Of a stretch of 64,000 nt of DNA, positions 37,748 to 51,600 are shown piece by piece. Below the pieces are notes generated by a model. The model had not been told where the DNA came from, did no database searches, and saw only the letters and a list, made by a program, of their open reading frames with translations. This stretch comes from Sitta carolinensis (lineage: Eukaryota > Chordata > Aves > Passeriformes > Sittidae). Location: assembly GCA_032173965.1 (NCBI GenBank), contig CM063284.1:116720410-116784409 (forward strand), written 5' to 3'. Within the stretch, counting starts at the first letter, position 1, and every line of letters starts with the position of its first letter. The position numbers and the translations under genes were made by a program.

Positions 37748-39406
37748 AAGGCTTTCAGGCTTACTTGAAGTCGTGTGCTATCCCTAGCTGGATTTACTGG
37801 GCAGTTTCCAGCCACCGCTTGCTGAAAATTCAGTGATCTTTGCTGAACAATAGTCCAGACCAGGTTTCCATCTTGCTTTATTCTAGCATTTATAGCTCTG
37901 CATGGCTGGAAAACAAGATCTACTTGTTCAGATACACTAGTAGCTTTTCAAACACACAATGTACTTCTATTGCTGTAAGCTCTGTTGTACCCGGGTTTCT
38001 TTGTTGAAGTCTTTAAGACTGGCAGCATTGTGAGGCTAGGAGGAAAATTAACATGTACAACTTACAAGGAAGCACAGGTGTTCCTGTACCAGAGCAAGGA
38101 GTTTTCAAATAGGAAAAGGTCTAAATGAGGCACCTAGCAGGGTTTTGTTACCTGTGAGGTCCTCGTACCTCCTCACACAGCTATTTTATCATGACAAGAT
38201 GGATTAATAAGGTGTTGATCCATAACTGTGTCTGCACAGTGTGTTATAAATGGGGGAGAACAGAATGTCTTTTTCAAAGGTGAAAACAGGTTTAATGAAG
38301 TGGTTAATAAAATAATCTGTTCTGATTGTAATGATAGATCTCAATGGGAAGAAAAAAATGATTCAGTGAGAACTCTGCATCCTCCATGAGAAAGGAAGAA
38401 TGGATAAGCAAGTATCACCGAGATAGCACCCTTGTTGTAAGTGGAAAGGAAATAAATGTTTTCATTTGAAAAGCAACTGTGTGTTATCAAGAACTGGTAG
38501 TGAGTTTTTGTACTCTGCCAAAAATTTCCACTCATCATGGCTTTAAAGCCTCCTGCAAAACAAGACAGATTTTTGCTGACATGGCAGTCTTCAGCAGGCA
38601 GCTGGGCTGCAGAGCACTCAGTCAATGGCATGGCAATTATTTACAAAGGAGAACAAGCAACCTCTAATTCTTTGGGTCTTAGTTGCCTTTCACCTCCCCC
38701 ACCTTCTTCACAAACATAGGACTAAAGAGAGGAAAATAAACCTAAAAATGCTCTCTTTGTTGTCAGAGGCAAGGGGCGGGTGGGGGAAGGAAAAAAAACC
38801 AAAGATGTGAATTTTCTCCAGTTTTATTTTCCAATTCCTATAAAAAAGGATTTTTTTCAGATCTAATTGCAGAGTAAAAGTAAGGAAATACAGGGTCTAA
38901 ATGTATCTGGTTTTCCCAAAATAGATCTTACTTTTTGTTCTTTGCATCCTTTTAAAGTACATTTCTGGAAACTGCAGCCTATATTTAGGTTTTAGAAATC
39001 CCTGTGAGATGTAGCAGCTGGGTCATTCCCTCTAAGGGAGCAGTAAGGGAGGAGGTGCTGCAGTGGGCTCAAGGTCCCATGGATGCTCCCTGCAGTGGGC
39101 GCAGATGTTGGCAGATGGTTCAAGCAGAGGTGAGGGGTCTGAAGATGGAAAGCTGAGCAGCCATCACTGCCAGGGGATCAGCATTTGGGGCTCCTGACCA
39201 CTGAGTGGTGAGGGATGGGCAGTGGAGAGCCTGAGATGGAAGAGCAGGGAAGCTGGGGGGTTTAGGCAGAAGGAGGTTTGGAGCAGAAGGTTGGAAGAAC
39301 TGAGGAGTCTCAGAGTTAGGTGGTGCTCTAGATGTTTTTTTGGGTCATAGAGGATGGGTGGTCTGGTATGCACTGAGATGATTTGTGAAACTGTGATCCA
39401 AGATGG

Positions 39407-40770
39407 TGTTGTGGTTTCAATTCGAAACCAGGCGGAAAAACTAATTTCTGTTCTAGTTTGATTTTTTGCCAATTTCAAAGTTTTCAATCAAGAGCAAAGC
39501 AGGTTTGAGCTTAAAAGTAATAACCTTTATTAACTAATACTAAAAGAAAGAAAAACAACAAGAATGAGGATGTAACCTTCAAAACACTCTTCCTCCCTCC
39601 TCATCCTTTCTTTTCTTTCAGTTGACAATGTAAAGAAAACAACACTCAGGAATCTCAGTCAGTTTTCTACTTCTAAAACAGTCTCAGTTCATCTAGGGAG
39701 GGAAGCACTTCTCGTTCACTATGGTAAATTTCTCCACAAGAAAACAGTTCTCTTGTAAATCCATTCTTCATGAACAGCAACCGCCCGGATCCTTTTGCGT
39801 TCATGACATTCCTCTCATGTTCACAGTTGTGTCTCTGGGCCACATCGATGTATGGGGTCTAGTTTAAAGATAATTGTTCAAAACAAAGGTTCTCTTTGTC
39901 TTTTGGGACCACCTTCACCTCAAAGGAACAGAGATTCACTTATTTTTCCAGGGTAAAGAGTCTTTATCACTTCATCACTCTGTTCAACTTCTCATGAAAT
40001 CAACAGCCCCTTCAACATTTCACTCCTTTGCTCAGGTCTACAACTTGAATTCTTTTATTTCCCTCATACTTCTTTATGGTTTAAAGGAAACATTTTAATA
40101 TGTTATAACCAACCATTATAGCTTACAAGAGTTTTTTATAGTTCAAAAGCAACTTCCCACACTCCTTCCACATGGACTTTCACTCTTTCTTGACTGACTT
40201 TGATACTTCATGTGGTCTTTACACATCTACATTGTAATTTCTCTCACTGGAGAGAGGATGGAGGCTTTCTAAGTTCCATCTGTGCACCGATGCAGTGAAA
40301 GAGTTAACAAGAAGCAGCATCTGGCCACGGTAGTCCATGGTGTCATGTTTCAAAGCCGAGCTGGGGGAGACTCTCAGAGGGCTCAGGCCCAGAAGGCAGC
40401 CACGGGAAAGTTGGACAGATTTCTGAAATTCTCTTTTACCCCTCGTCTCATCAGGTGTTCTGGCCTGCCTCATCGTGCCTCCCCCCTCTCTGCCCAGGCT
40501 CCCAGAGGCAGGTTCAGCTGGGGCCAGCAGCAGAGCAGACTCTGTGCCGCAAGATGTTCCCAAATCAGCTGAGCCTGCCTGGCCCGAGGGGCCTCCCCCT
40601 GCCCAGGGCCGAGAGGGCAGAGGTGTGTGCTCTGACAGCCGTGAGGAAAGAGACCTGCCTGGGCTGCTTCCAAAGGGAATAACAACTAGAAAATACTTTC
40701 TCATTGGTCCAATAAAATGCCAATCTCCTACCAAGCCAGCTCACTTCCCTGGGCTGGTCAAACTAGAACA
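39407..40770 (-). mobile_element. Solo LTR, ERVL-like, copy 2
   Basis: This 1364-bp block begins TGTTGTGGTTTCAATTC and ends ACTAGAACA on the + strand, so it is bounded by TG and CA. It is flanked by GATGG (39402-39406) and AATGG (40771-40775), a 5-bp target-site duplication with one mismatch. On the minus strand it starts TGTTCTAGTTTGACC, parallel to copy 1 (TGTCCTGTTTTGGCC). A TATAAAAAAC lies at 40140-40131 and AATAAA at 39531-39526. If these are the promoter and poly(A) signals, R would be about 600 bp, which is long; another AATAAA near 40058 is an alternative. It has the same internal order as copy 1 but no CpG tandem array. No internal retroviral genes flank it. The 171-codon minus-strand frame at 40219-40734 lies in the GC-rich U3 and is probably not a gene. 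Confidence 0.75.
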
Positions 40771-43700
40771 AATGGAAACGTGAAATTGTAAAAAAACAGG
40801 AACTGGAGTTTGGGAGTGATAAGAGCTGTGGGCTGTGGTTCAGTGGAATGGGTAAGGGGTCTCCAAGGATATTAGGCCAAAAGGGATAGAAGAAGCTGAA
40901 GAGGTTGATTTGGGATATCTATGGCACGTCATTCAGATGCTCTTGCAGCAATCCTGGTTTGAAATGAGGAACACACATCACATCCTTTGGCAAAGGAACC
41001 TTCCTTTTTCCATGCCATCAGGGCCACTAGGGCCTGTCAGATGGTCTATAAGATGCCTGCAAGTGCAATTAAGCATTTAGTCAGCTTTAATATTTCATAA
41101 TACTGCACAAAATCTATATCTAGACCTTGCTGATAGCCAGAAGGATCTTAACACTGCATCCTAAGGAAAATACCATCAGTATTTTAAGTAGCTAGCATCC
41201 TTCTGAACAGTTGGGTGGGGGTTTCTCACTCCCCAGATCTTCTTCTGGCAACAGTGCTCAGCACCAGCTGGCCTCCATCACTCCTAGGAGTGTCTTTCTA
41301 GTACCAGAAACTCACAGGACCATATTTTACTGAATCATCATTTTTTCTAGTACAGTTTGTGTGTATTCATACATAACAGTTCTTTGAAAAAAGGTCAGGG
41401 CTATGATTTTGAGTAAGCTAATTGGAGTTGAAAGCAGTGTCAGCTCCAGAACAAGTTCTGAGCACAACTGCCTGACTGCCTCTCTGCTGCAGTGCCCAGC
41501 TCTCCACCAGCCTCCTAAAGTTAAAAAGCCCACAAATTCATAAGCCTCTTAACATAATGTAAACACTGAGGAACTGGTATATCTTTGTATTTTATCTTTT
41601 GCTTACTGAGAGTGCAAGAATTTCTGCTTTGAAATCTCAAAACCCCTAATGACTGCATATGCTTCTGTATTCCTAAATTGTTCCTGATCTTGGACTTTCT
41701 CCAGGTGGTGGTAACAAACAGGTTAAAACTTTAGTCTGCCATATGTTTACTGTAGCTACAGCCACAAAAATAGGCATGGTATACTGGTTCATAGTTTAAT
41801 CAATACCCTTATCTCTTTATCTACCTTTGGATTTTATAAATTGAATTGTCAATACTATGTTGCAGGTGCATTTCTTAAATGTCATTAGAAGATTTGAAGA
41901 TGTGTGGCTATTTCAATCTAGACTTAGAAAATACTCCTTATGTTACTCTATTTATTTTGCTTCTTATATCCTCCAATTCAAACCTTTAAAGTCCCCCTCC
42001 TTCCCAGCAGTACTTTGCTGCTGGGGTCTTTCACGGAGACCTAGAAAATTATTTTACAACATGCACAAATACCCCAGACTGCAGAAAAGATGTCTGCCAC
42101 ATGGGCTTGTAAAGCTTTTGACATGCCTCACAGCATGGGAAAGCAATTACATTTTCTACCTTTTGGATTATGAGTGTGAGGAGTGAAAAGCAAGACCCCT
42201 TTTGCAGTCACGGTCCTGTCTGCAAGATCTCTTCACTGTAAATCTGGTATCAATCCCCTGTGCATTTCCGGACACCCCTACACAACTTGTGAAATGGCAC
42301 TGTTCAGCAGTAGCCACCATCCTGACAGCAGTAATTGAGGTACAAGCACCAGTCTGTTCAGATATTTTTATGAATACAAACATATGCACACACATAAGGT
42401 GGTGGTGGCTCGATAAAAGTCCCTTCCAGCACTTCCAGTTGCAGCTCCAGTGAGCTCCCCACAGACCTCTCTCTGTGTTACTGGAATTGCAGCAGGACCA
42501 TCAGAAATGTGGATCAGCCACCTCAGTTCAGGCTCTCCAAGAGCCCAAAGGCCCTGTGGGATCTGCTGTCATCTCAAAGTGGCACATCCTCACAAATACA
42601 CTGGTGCATTCCTGTCATACTAATATTGCATAAATGTCAATGGAAAAATTAACACAGAGAGAATTTTTGTGTGCAGGCAAGGTTTTACTTATGGACATGC
42701 AGAGCTTCTGTTTGTCATCAACTGTATGACAAACTGTAAAACTGCTTTTTTACCCTGATGATTAAGTTTCTAATTTTGGAAAACACCTGTGCACCATTTC
42801 TATGTACATATGTATGTGTGTGTGCTTTATTTAGTAGAGGTCTTTAATAAGAACTGCAAGATTTTGCCTTCTGAAGAATCAGCACAGTGGAAGTTTTACA
42901 TCTGACTTTACAATAAACTTTTTCAAATACATGTCAGACGCATTTTTGGCATAGCTGTCATTATTTTCAATGAATCACAGTTTTACAATTTTACATATAT
43001 TGAGACTAAGAATAAGAAGAATAACATGCACCTACTTTTCTTTAGGCCATATACAATTCATTCAGCCATTTACCAGCTATTTTAATTTCCAAAGCTTCAG
43101 GTACTTCATAGCACTTGATATTTTAGGCAGTTCTTTTTTCTTTCTTTGAATATTGATAAGATACCCTCCAGGAAGGTGGTAAGATACTTTGATTCCTGAG
43201 TTATATTTTGCAATAGATGCAAAAATATGAAATAGAAACTTCCTTTTTCTTAAGTTCATAAAACCAAGAGTCATTTTCTCTGGGGCCATTTTGTCTTCCA
43301 TCCACCAGCTTAAAGATTTTTTATCCATTTGAATTTTGCCAACAGCAAGAGTTGACAAGTAAATGCAGCACGTACATGAATTCCCAGAACTGACAACAAG
43401 GGCAAATCTTTTGCTGACTTCAGAACCAAAGATTTCAGCCTAGTAAGTAATTTTGAACTATTTGCCCTTCTCAGACTTTATAGTAAAGGGACTGGACACA
43501 AAAATGTGAATCCAAGAAGCTATTGCTACTATCTTTTTGAACTGCAGATATCCACTTATAGTTTCAATGGTTAATGCACATATTATAGGAAAGAGTAGTA
43601 TTTCACATCATTGAAGTTCACGCATTTTTCCTCTGTTGGATAATGTCTGTCTTTTTTTCTAGCTGTGACTGACGTTTACTACAACTTGCAAATAAGTAAA

Positions 43701-46700
43701 CAACTTCTGAAATAATATTATTGTTATTTCAGTTGCATATAAACTATTCAAAAAAAGTGCAGGAAAAAACCCAAAACAAACTAAAAAAATCTACAATTTT
43801 TATGAACTAAGAGTGAGTATCTGTAATTAAATAAATGATCTTTCTACTGCAATGATACTTTGTTTCTCACCTCCTTACCTACTGATGCCTGGGCAGGGTA
43901 GAACAGCACAACAGGAGATGTGCATGAGAAGCTAAAGTTGTACTGCTAATAGTTGTTCCAGATGTCATGGGATTTCTCCCTTTTTCCTATCCCTGGTAAG
44001 TCATTCCACAGGAACTTGCACCTGTGTGAATTTATGTGAGGGGGACATTGTTTTATCAGAAGACTGTCTCCCAGGGAAGGAGTATGTTTAGTACCACAAA
44101 TTTTTAGCATCTCTCTTCACCTAGGACAGGATATGAGATCCAAGGACTAAGAGAGGATTCCTGGAAGCACAGATGATATCAGTTCCAGGGTGGACAACAC
44201 AAGGAACTCCCTAAGGGAGACCCTGAGGGAAGAGCCTAAGGGACTTCTTGAAACACTCTATCTGCTTGCCGCTTCTCTGAGCCATTCTTCTCCCTGTTTG
44301 CTATTGCACTTGCTGAAATAACTGCCTCTCCTCAGAGGTCTGAAGGACATGATTAAAAAATGTAGCCCCCAAGAACACAGATGCTCTGCTTTCAGCCTCT
44401 AGTCGCTGGTATTTCTACCAAATTCTCTGTCATTTCCTGGGCAGATCTCAAGAGGGCTGAGTTCTGCTCCTGTAGCCTTGTTTGTTTTCAGTGCTCCTCT
44501 TCAGCTGGGCAAAATCCCTCATTTTTGCCTGAGGCTCATTAACCTGGGTTAATAAACTCTCATTATCCGAGGTTTCCTCAATCGACTGCTGAATTGATGA
44601 TGAGCCTTCCAATACATGGCTACATCAGAGAGAGTGTTTTAACATCATGTAATTAAAATCTCCATTATTCTAGCATGAAGGTGACTGAACTGACACAGGG
44701 CAAACTATGCCTACTAATTCAGAAAATAATGATGCAGAGTGAAAGCACTCAGCAATTCTCCCATCAGGAGGTCTTCCTATGCCTGTGCAGGACACAGCCC
44801 AAGGAACTTCAGATGCTGGGAGAGACAAACAAGTAATTTTAAACCAGAGACTGAGTCAGGAGAGGTACAGAGTACAGCTTATCTATACTACAAGAGAAAG
44901 GGTAAAAGATGTCTGAAGATAATCAACTTAAGACCTAGTTGTGAGCCAAATGAAATTGATGTGAAGGAAGTAAAGCTGCTTCAGGTGTGGTGTGGCACAT
45001 CCACACAGCATCAAGTGGAATTACTAAATTAGGCCATGCGTAGTCAAGGGATGCACTCTGTGATGAGGTGTAGGGATGACTTTGGTACTCTTAGACTGGT
45101 CTTTTTGACTCATTTCCTTCCCTTTTACAAGTCAAATTATTTTTCTGAATATCAAGTATATGTTACTGTCCTGGGCATATGGCATGTCTTTCCTAGTAAG
45201 GTTTGAAGAAAATCTCTTTCATTGAGTTGTCCTTGAGAATGCTGATTTATAAACTACACATCTTCAAATAATGTACTTAGGTAGTACCTCTGTTGTATTT
45301 TCTTCCTCAGGATTTTTAGATCTTTGTGTCTTAAGTGAAACAGAGACTGTAAAACTATTTTGAATGTATTAAATGTCCCAGGCAAAATAGTTTCAAGCAA
45401 AACAGCTGTAATAAGAAAGAAAATGAAGATGCTTAGATATGTATTCATTATATAGAAATTGAACTCAACAGGGGATGGTACGATTTTCAAGTGATAATAA
45501 CCAACCTAATTAATTCAAAGTCATGTGTTAATGTTGTTACTAAAGCAAAAATTTATCCCTTATCTGTTCATGTCTGGGCAGGTGATCTATGGTATCAGCA
45601 AAAAAATAATGGATTTTTAAGAGTAGATTTGAATTTATTTCCAATCAAAGTTATTTGCCAATGGGATTATGAGATTGCTCAAGTCAGTTCAACCAAGCAA
45701 CTTTAAGCATTTAAAAATTTAGACCAATTTAAGAATATCAGTAAATTTCAAAGTTAGTTTGTCCAGAGAATAAGTAGAGCCGTGTTAGGACTATTGGATA
45801 ATAAAAGCATCCAATCAGGAACAACTCCAACTTTAGACCAACCCATGCTATAGGGCTCTGATACAGATGAGGAATAAAAGTATTCTGACAATTTTTCTGT
45901 TAGCATCCCAGTTCCCTGGGTCCTAGTGTCTCTCTCTCCCCTTGAGTCACTCAATATATCCATGTCACATGAGCAAAATGAAGTTGCCTTTATTACATTT
46001 CTGAATGAGAAACAGATGTGTCATTTGGTCACATGAAGTCCATCTTTCGACCACAGAAAAAATACAAGGACGGGTCTTGGATTCTTCCAGGATCTCTATA
46101 GATGTTACATGACACACCGTATACATTTTTATGTATTATTTTATATACATATAAACAAACTCAGCATTCCAGTGTTTAGTTGTCCCCAGACCTACAGTCT
46201 TCCCTGATTTCACTGTGGCCTCTTTCTGCCTGGATGTATGACGTATAGTTTTTTGGGAGTTTTTATAGGAGGATCTGCATCCACTTCCTGGCCAGGCAAA
46301 ACCAGTTTCCAGTAAGTATTTGCAAACAGGCTTGAAGGACTTTAGCTTTGCCATGAGAGGGAGTAGGAAAAAACTTGGAAGGCATGTTTATTTCAACCAT
46401 CAGCCTTGGGTCAACCATTAACCCCTGACCCTGGTTCTGCCCCCTCAGTTGTACCCAGGCTGCATTTTCACCTGTTTCCAGATTGATCTTAGAGAAGTAT
46501 TGTCTGTTAAATTCCTATTCATGCTCACTTTGTATGAGCCAGGTCTTGTTTAATGCTTCATTGTGTAACACTGGAAACAAAAGGAGGAATAGGATTGCTT
46601 CCCAATTTCCAAGGTGTCTAGGTTTTCAGTAAGGCATGTCTGTTTAGCACTAGAACATCACAGACTGCAGCTTCTCTGGAGCAGGAACAACACTTACCCT

Positions 46701-48645
46701 CTAACATGTATTCAAGTCATATGCCTGAATTGTGCTGAGTGTTTCTGGTTTCTAGACAGATTTTGAATATATATTAGCTATAGAGTTGTGAATAATAGCT
46801 GTGTTTTCAGTATCATTACTAAAATCAGTAAGTGAGAGATCTTATCTTAGAATACCAGACTAGATGGATTGTGGGTCCAATTTAAGTCCCTCTGTGTTAT
46901 ATGGAGAAGGTGATCTGGAAATCAAATTATAATTTTATGCTGTAGATATCACCTTTTCCATGTAAATTTTGTACCATAAGTTTAATGATTAAACTATTCT
47001 ATACTGTGCCTAATTAAAATTCATCCTCACGGTGACAACAGAATACCTGCAACAACTTAATATGGGACACATCAACATAATGCAGCAAAACCACATGGCT
47101 GGCAGGATGATGCAGACATTTTTTCCTGCTACACCTGGTTATACCTGGTTTTTCTTCATCAGTTTAATGGACAGTTCAGCACAATCCAACAAATATTCCA
47201 CTGGCCAAAATGACATGTATATCATTAGATCACTTTTCCCAGACTGTTTTGTTCAGGTTCTGTCATAAAGAAATACTTAAAACACTCAATAAAAGTAAAA
47301 TGTTATCTTGAATTTTGACAGTGATTCACACTGAAGACAGCTCACATGAACTGCATGACAAGGAGTGTTTTCGGGTGTTCATGAGATCACAGGCCAAAAA
47401 TGTTAATGACATTGAATAAGTTGTTTATTCATTGTGGCCACAAACCACACTGAATGCTTCATTACACACTTAATGACTGGAGATGACCAAATTGATTTTC
47501 TAAGTCGTTGTCCCAGTATTACAGTTGGAAAAGCAATTGTTGTAGGTCAAAACAAAACAGAAAACATCCAGTTCCTTCTTTGACTTGCAAAAGGCATCAT
47601 ATCATTTTTGAATGCTTCTTTCTCCCTTTTCATATCATATTGAAGCTACATATCAAAACAAAACTTGGAAATAATTCAGTTTGTGCATTTGCTTGATTTT
47701 TTCCTCATTCTTTTTTGGCAAGATGCTTTATCAGATAAATACAAGTAATTTCAGTCAATCTTTTGTTTCTTCAGTGAATAAAGAACTTTCTTAACAAAAT
47801 TTGACCACATGGGTCTTGTCTCTACAGTTGAAGCAGACAGATGCTCTATCACCCCACTCGCTAGTGCTAGTCTTAAAATTGGATAATTTCTCTGGTGACA
47901 GCCACCCTGAGTTAAGAAAGCCCCCTCAAGCTGTTTGTATATACATTATTTAAAATATGTTCTCATGTCAGTGTAGCTGTCCTGAACAACTTTTAACTCA
48001 GACATCAAATGCTCGATGCAGCTAGAAATTATCCTTCAAAAGAAATACTTTTTTGTTGTTGTGGTCCAGCTGTTCCTACCTGAAACAAATTGGTACCAGA
48101 TTGTATCACCTTGAAGTGTTAAAAACTAGATAGCACTGGGTGGAAGAGTAGATGTCCTTCACTGAGGGATGCAGAGTTTCAGTTTGATCATGTTGTCAGC
48201 AAAATCCTTTCTTGTTTGCCTATCTGAAGGGTTAAATGGTCACATAAGAATGCTTAAGTGTTATAAAGGGCTTCCTTCGGTTTCCCAGTCTGGAGATCGT
48301 TTATTTGCAGAATAAATGGTATTGCCAGGGCCAAGGGAGAGTAGTCTTTAAGTGCTCCCTGTGGATGAGGAAACAGAGAGAAATCCTGAGGCAGAGGGTT
48401 GACCTACGGTGAGGATATTCCTGTCTGGATTCTAAGGGAAAGTTGTGCATACGCCCTATGTAAGCAGGGGAGACTGTACCACATTGCTTCTCTCAACCAA
48501 ACACTTCAACCCTCCAGCATTCTGGAAGGCTTCAGTGAATTGCTTCCAATAAGAGGCTGAATTAAGCTTTATGGGTGTTGTGGCTTGTTGATTTTTTCCT
48601 AAACCTGAAGGGTTTTATGGATGAGGCATTCTGTTTCACAAGAAT

Positions 48646-48649
<4 letters not shown>

Positions 48650-48688
<39 letters not shown>
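48650..48688. repeat. Poly(T) run, 39 bp
   Basis: Thirty-nine uninterrupted T between AGAATAGAC and AATGACTGC. No matching target duplication or retrocopy body was seen on the right. Confidence 0.95.
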
Positions 48689-48691
<3 letters not shown>

Positions 48692-51600
48692 GACTGCTTG
48701 TTTCTATCTTTGCCTGTTTTGGTACTGTACAGAAAGTGTATTGAGTAGCTGTAAATGCAACAGTGGTTTTAGTGAAATTTTTAGAAAATACACTTTATTG
48801 CATTCCCAGGAATAAAGGCAGCTACAAAGTGAAGACCACTGGAAAAAGGGATGTATTCTGCATTTTAGGAGTTACCATAGTCTTCAAGATCTCTTCAGAG
48901 TCAGCATTTCCCTCTAGCATTCTAGATATAGAACAAATTGTAAGGAATTCCTAAGTATGTCATGTTTTGGTAAACTGAGGTAGCTTTAATACCATTTTCT
49001 ACCCTTTTACTTTACACTGAGTTCTACTAAACACTTGCCTATATCAGGAGGTCCAGAAATACTGCTGCAGAATGTCACAGAAAGGCAGGTGCTGAGCTTT
49101 CAAATGACAAGTGCTTCTAGGTGAAAGTGACATGCTGTTGTTTTCCCTTTCCTTGCAAATTGTTTTCTTACAATCAATCAGCAGCTTTTATTCAACCCTT
49201 TTTCACCTTAGAAAGCCCACATGCCTCAGGCTTGGAAGTGAATCTAAAGAGGAAATGTCAACCTAATGGAAAACAAGCAAATGTTTTGAAAAGTCACTGT
49301 TTGTACTTGCAGATGTTCAACACCAGAGTGCTGAGCCAGGTCAGGTTCCCAGGTAGTCCAAGGAGTTCTGCTACTGCTGGGTCCTGAGGTCATTGTCACA
49401 CTGAAAATCTGCTCAGCAGCTCTCAGCTCCAAGGATGACTTGCAAAATTATCTACTATAAATGCAACATAACCCATGTGGTCATAAAAATCCCGATTTTT
49501 TTAAAAATAAATTTTTATACCTTGTTGCTTAAGCACTGCAGGGGAGTGCAGAGCTCTCGTAGGATTCGCTAGTGTCTGAGGAGTGCATGTAATATTTTCC
49601 TGGCTAGCACTGAAATATTCCTGGAGCACACATGGTGTTACTCACAGGATGGTACCTGACTTGAGACATGAGAAGGAGGAACTGAAAGAACTTTGTAGTA
49701 CAAAGTTTGGGATCCTGATTCATGCTCTCGGAGGCTTGGCCACTCCCACAGAAATGCTTTTATGTTATTCTTTCAAGTGGAAAATCCTCCTACATGACCC
49801 AAAGAGTCCCAACAGAGTATTTCAGAGAAACAAGTGATTATCTATTGACTGTGGCAATATTAAAATATGCTGAAAAGGCAAAACCAGTGAAAAGGAAATC
49901 ATGATGGTGTCCCCTTCCCTTTTTCATAACAAACCCAGGACAGCATTGCAGATGACTGGATCCCTTCTGTTTTAGTAAGAAATCTTTTGATAGAGAAAAC
50001 TAAACCTTGCAATTTATTTCCAGGCAGGCTATCTGGACTCCTAAGGTACAAAACATCTTCAAAATTTCTATCACTTTAGTTAATTTCTTCTTTTTCATCC
50101 ATATATTGGAGAGTTATCACCTAATTGTCATTAGGGAAATCATTTGAGACAGAAAAAGATCTTTCCGAAAAAAAACAAACACAGGAAGCCCTTAACTGAA
50201 CACTGAGAGTATTCTGTGAATATACCAAATTTTATCCTGGTTTTATACTACTTCCTTTGCTACTGCCAGAGATAAGGTGTTGGATTTGCTGGATTTGGCT
50301 CAGCAAGGACCCTCCTATTCTTTTATGCAAGTTTTTTTCAAAAATTGAACTTGAGCAAGAAAGTATTGAGCTCCTGAGTATTTGTCCTGTTGTTAATTAT
50401 TCAGAGGCAAATAAAAGGCAATCAGAGATCACACTGGTGTCACCAGTCATTAACACAAGCAAGTAAGGTCAAAGGATGGAAGAGAAGCAAGCAATGTTCA
50501 GATCTAGTTGTGTGACTTGGGAAATTTCCTGCTCTTGTATTTTCTGCTTTCCCTGACAACAAAAAGAGGAGGTAACATTCATGTCCCAAACCCAAGGAGA
50601 CCTGGGTCAATGATCATCTGTGCAGGCCCACCTTTAAATGTTGGCAGAGCCATACGTCTTAGAAAGAGCAAAGCAGAGAGCATGAGGGAAAAAGAAGGCA
50701 ATATTAGAGAGGAAGGTAGCCTGAGCAGTTTCCCAGAACATGGTCTTTCAGGAGGCCACTAAGTCAATGGAGAGGGGTTGCAAGGATGGCAAGGCTGAGA
50801 TTTCCAGGTACACTTTGATTTAATGGAAAGAGGAAGGTGAGCAGATTCTCATGCAAATGCTCAAGGTGTCAAGCCATCATGAGACTCTTCTGCCAGACGT
50901 GTTTGATCCCTTTCAATTTGCTTGATGAATATTCTCTCTGGTGGCCTCACATTAAGGTCAGCTCTCCTTTGTGGGCACCTAAGAGTAAACACAGTCCTTC
51001 AAGATATCACATGATCAGCATTTGGTGTTAGTTCCATTTAAGTGTTAGATTATTTCATCATTCCAAACCTGGGACAGTGAAGGCAGCTTTTAAAATACAC
51101 TGCCTTAGCATTGCAGATGTTTCCTCAAAGTCTGATACCACAAAGTATGAAAATAAATAACAGGTTCTTTAGGGGAGGGCATGCAAAGCTCTTGCAGGCA
51201 CAGCCACTGCAATATGTTAAAATGCAAGGTCATATCTGCCACCACTGCAGCCCTCTGGCTCACCACTGAAACCCACCTACTTGCTTGCTGTGTTTGTCTG
51301 GAGTCACAACACAATGCTGAACGGCACAGCAGAATCTCATGGCTCAAATCTTCCGTCCTGATTTGTTGCCAGTTCCACCAAAATGTACTTGATTTGTATT
51401 ATATACTACAAAATAAGCAAAACCAATACAGGGCTGAAGCAAAGCTTAGTATGGAAAATCAGATGGAAAGTAGAATTATATGGAGAACTTCCTAATCCTG
51501 CTCACTGGAGTCAGAGCCTTGAGGTGAGAATCATTCAGAACTTTGTTGTTTTGACAAACAAATCTGTAACCTGAAGTCATTGCAGCTGGGATTGTACTTT

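Larger units (their letters stand above)
22698..39406. other. Intron sequence downstream of the CLVS1 exon, first part
   Basis: The next clavesin exon should encode DSFPARFGG and then a Trp-Tyr-Ile-His-Ala-type stretch. I searched by eye for this and for later-exon motifs (HGNNLNSLHQ, SEFGG, PYDMGTW) and found none. The stretch holds A/T homopolymers, the ATT array at 29572-29646, a possible degenerate CR1 scrap near 23497-23600 and a tRNA-like stretch at 37675-37747. A GC-richer patch near 30990-31150 and one near 34630-34960 were not identified. Confidence 0.55.
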
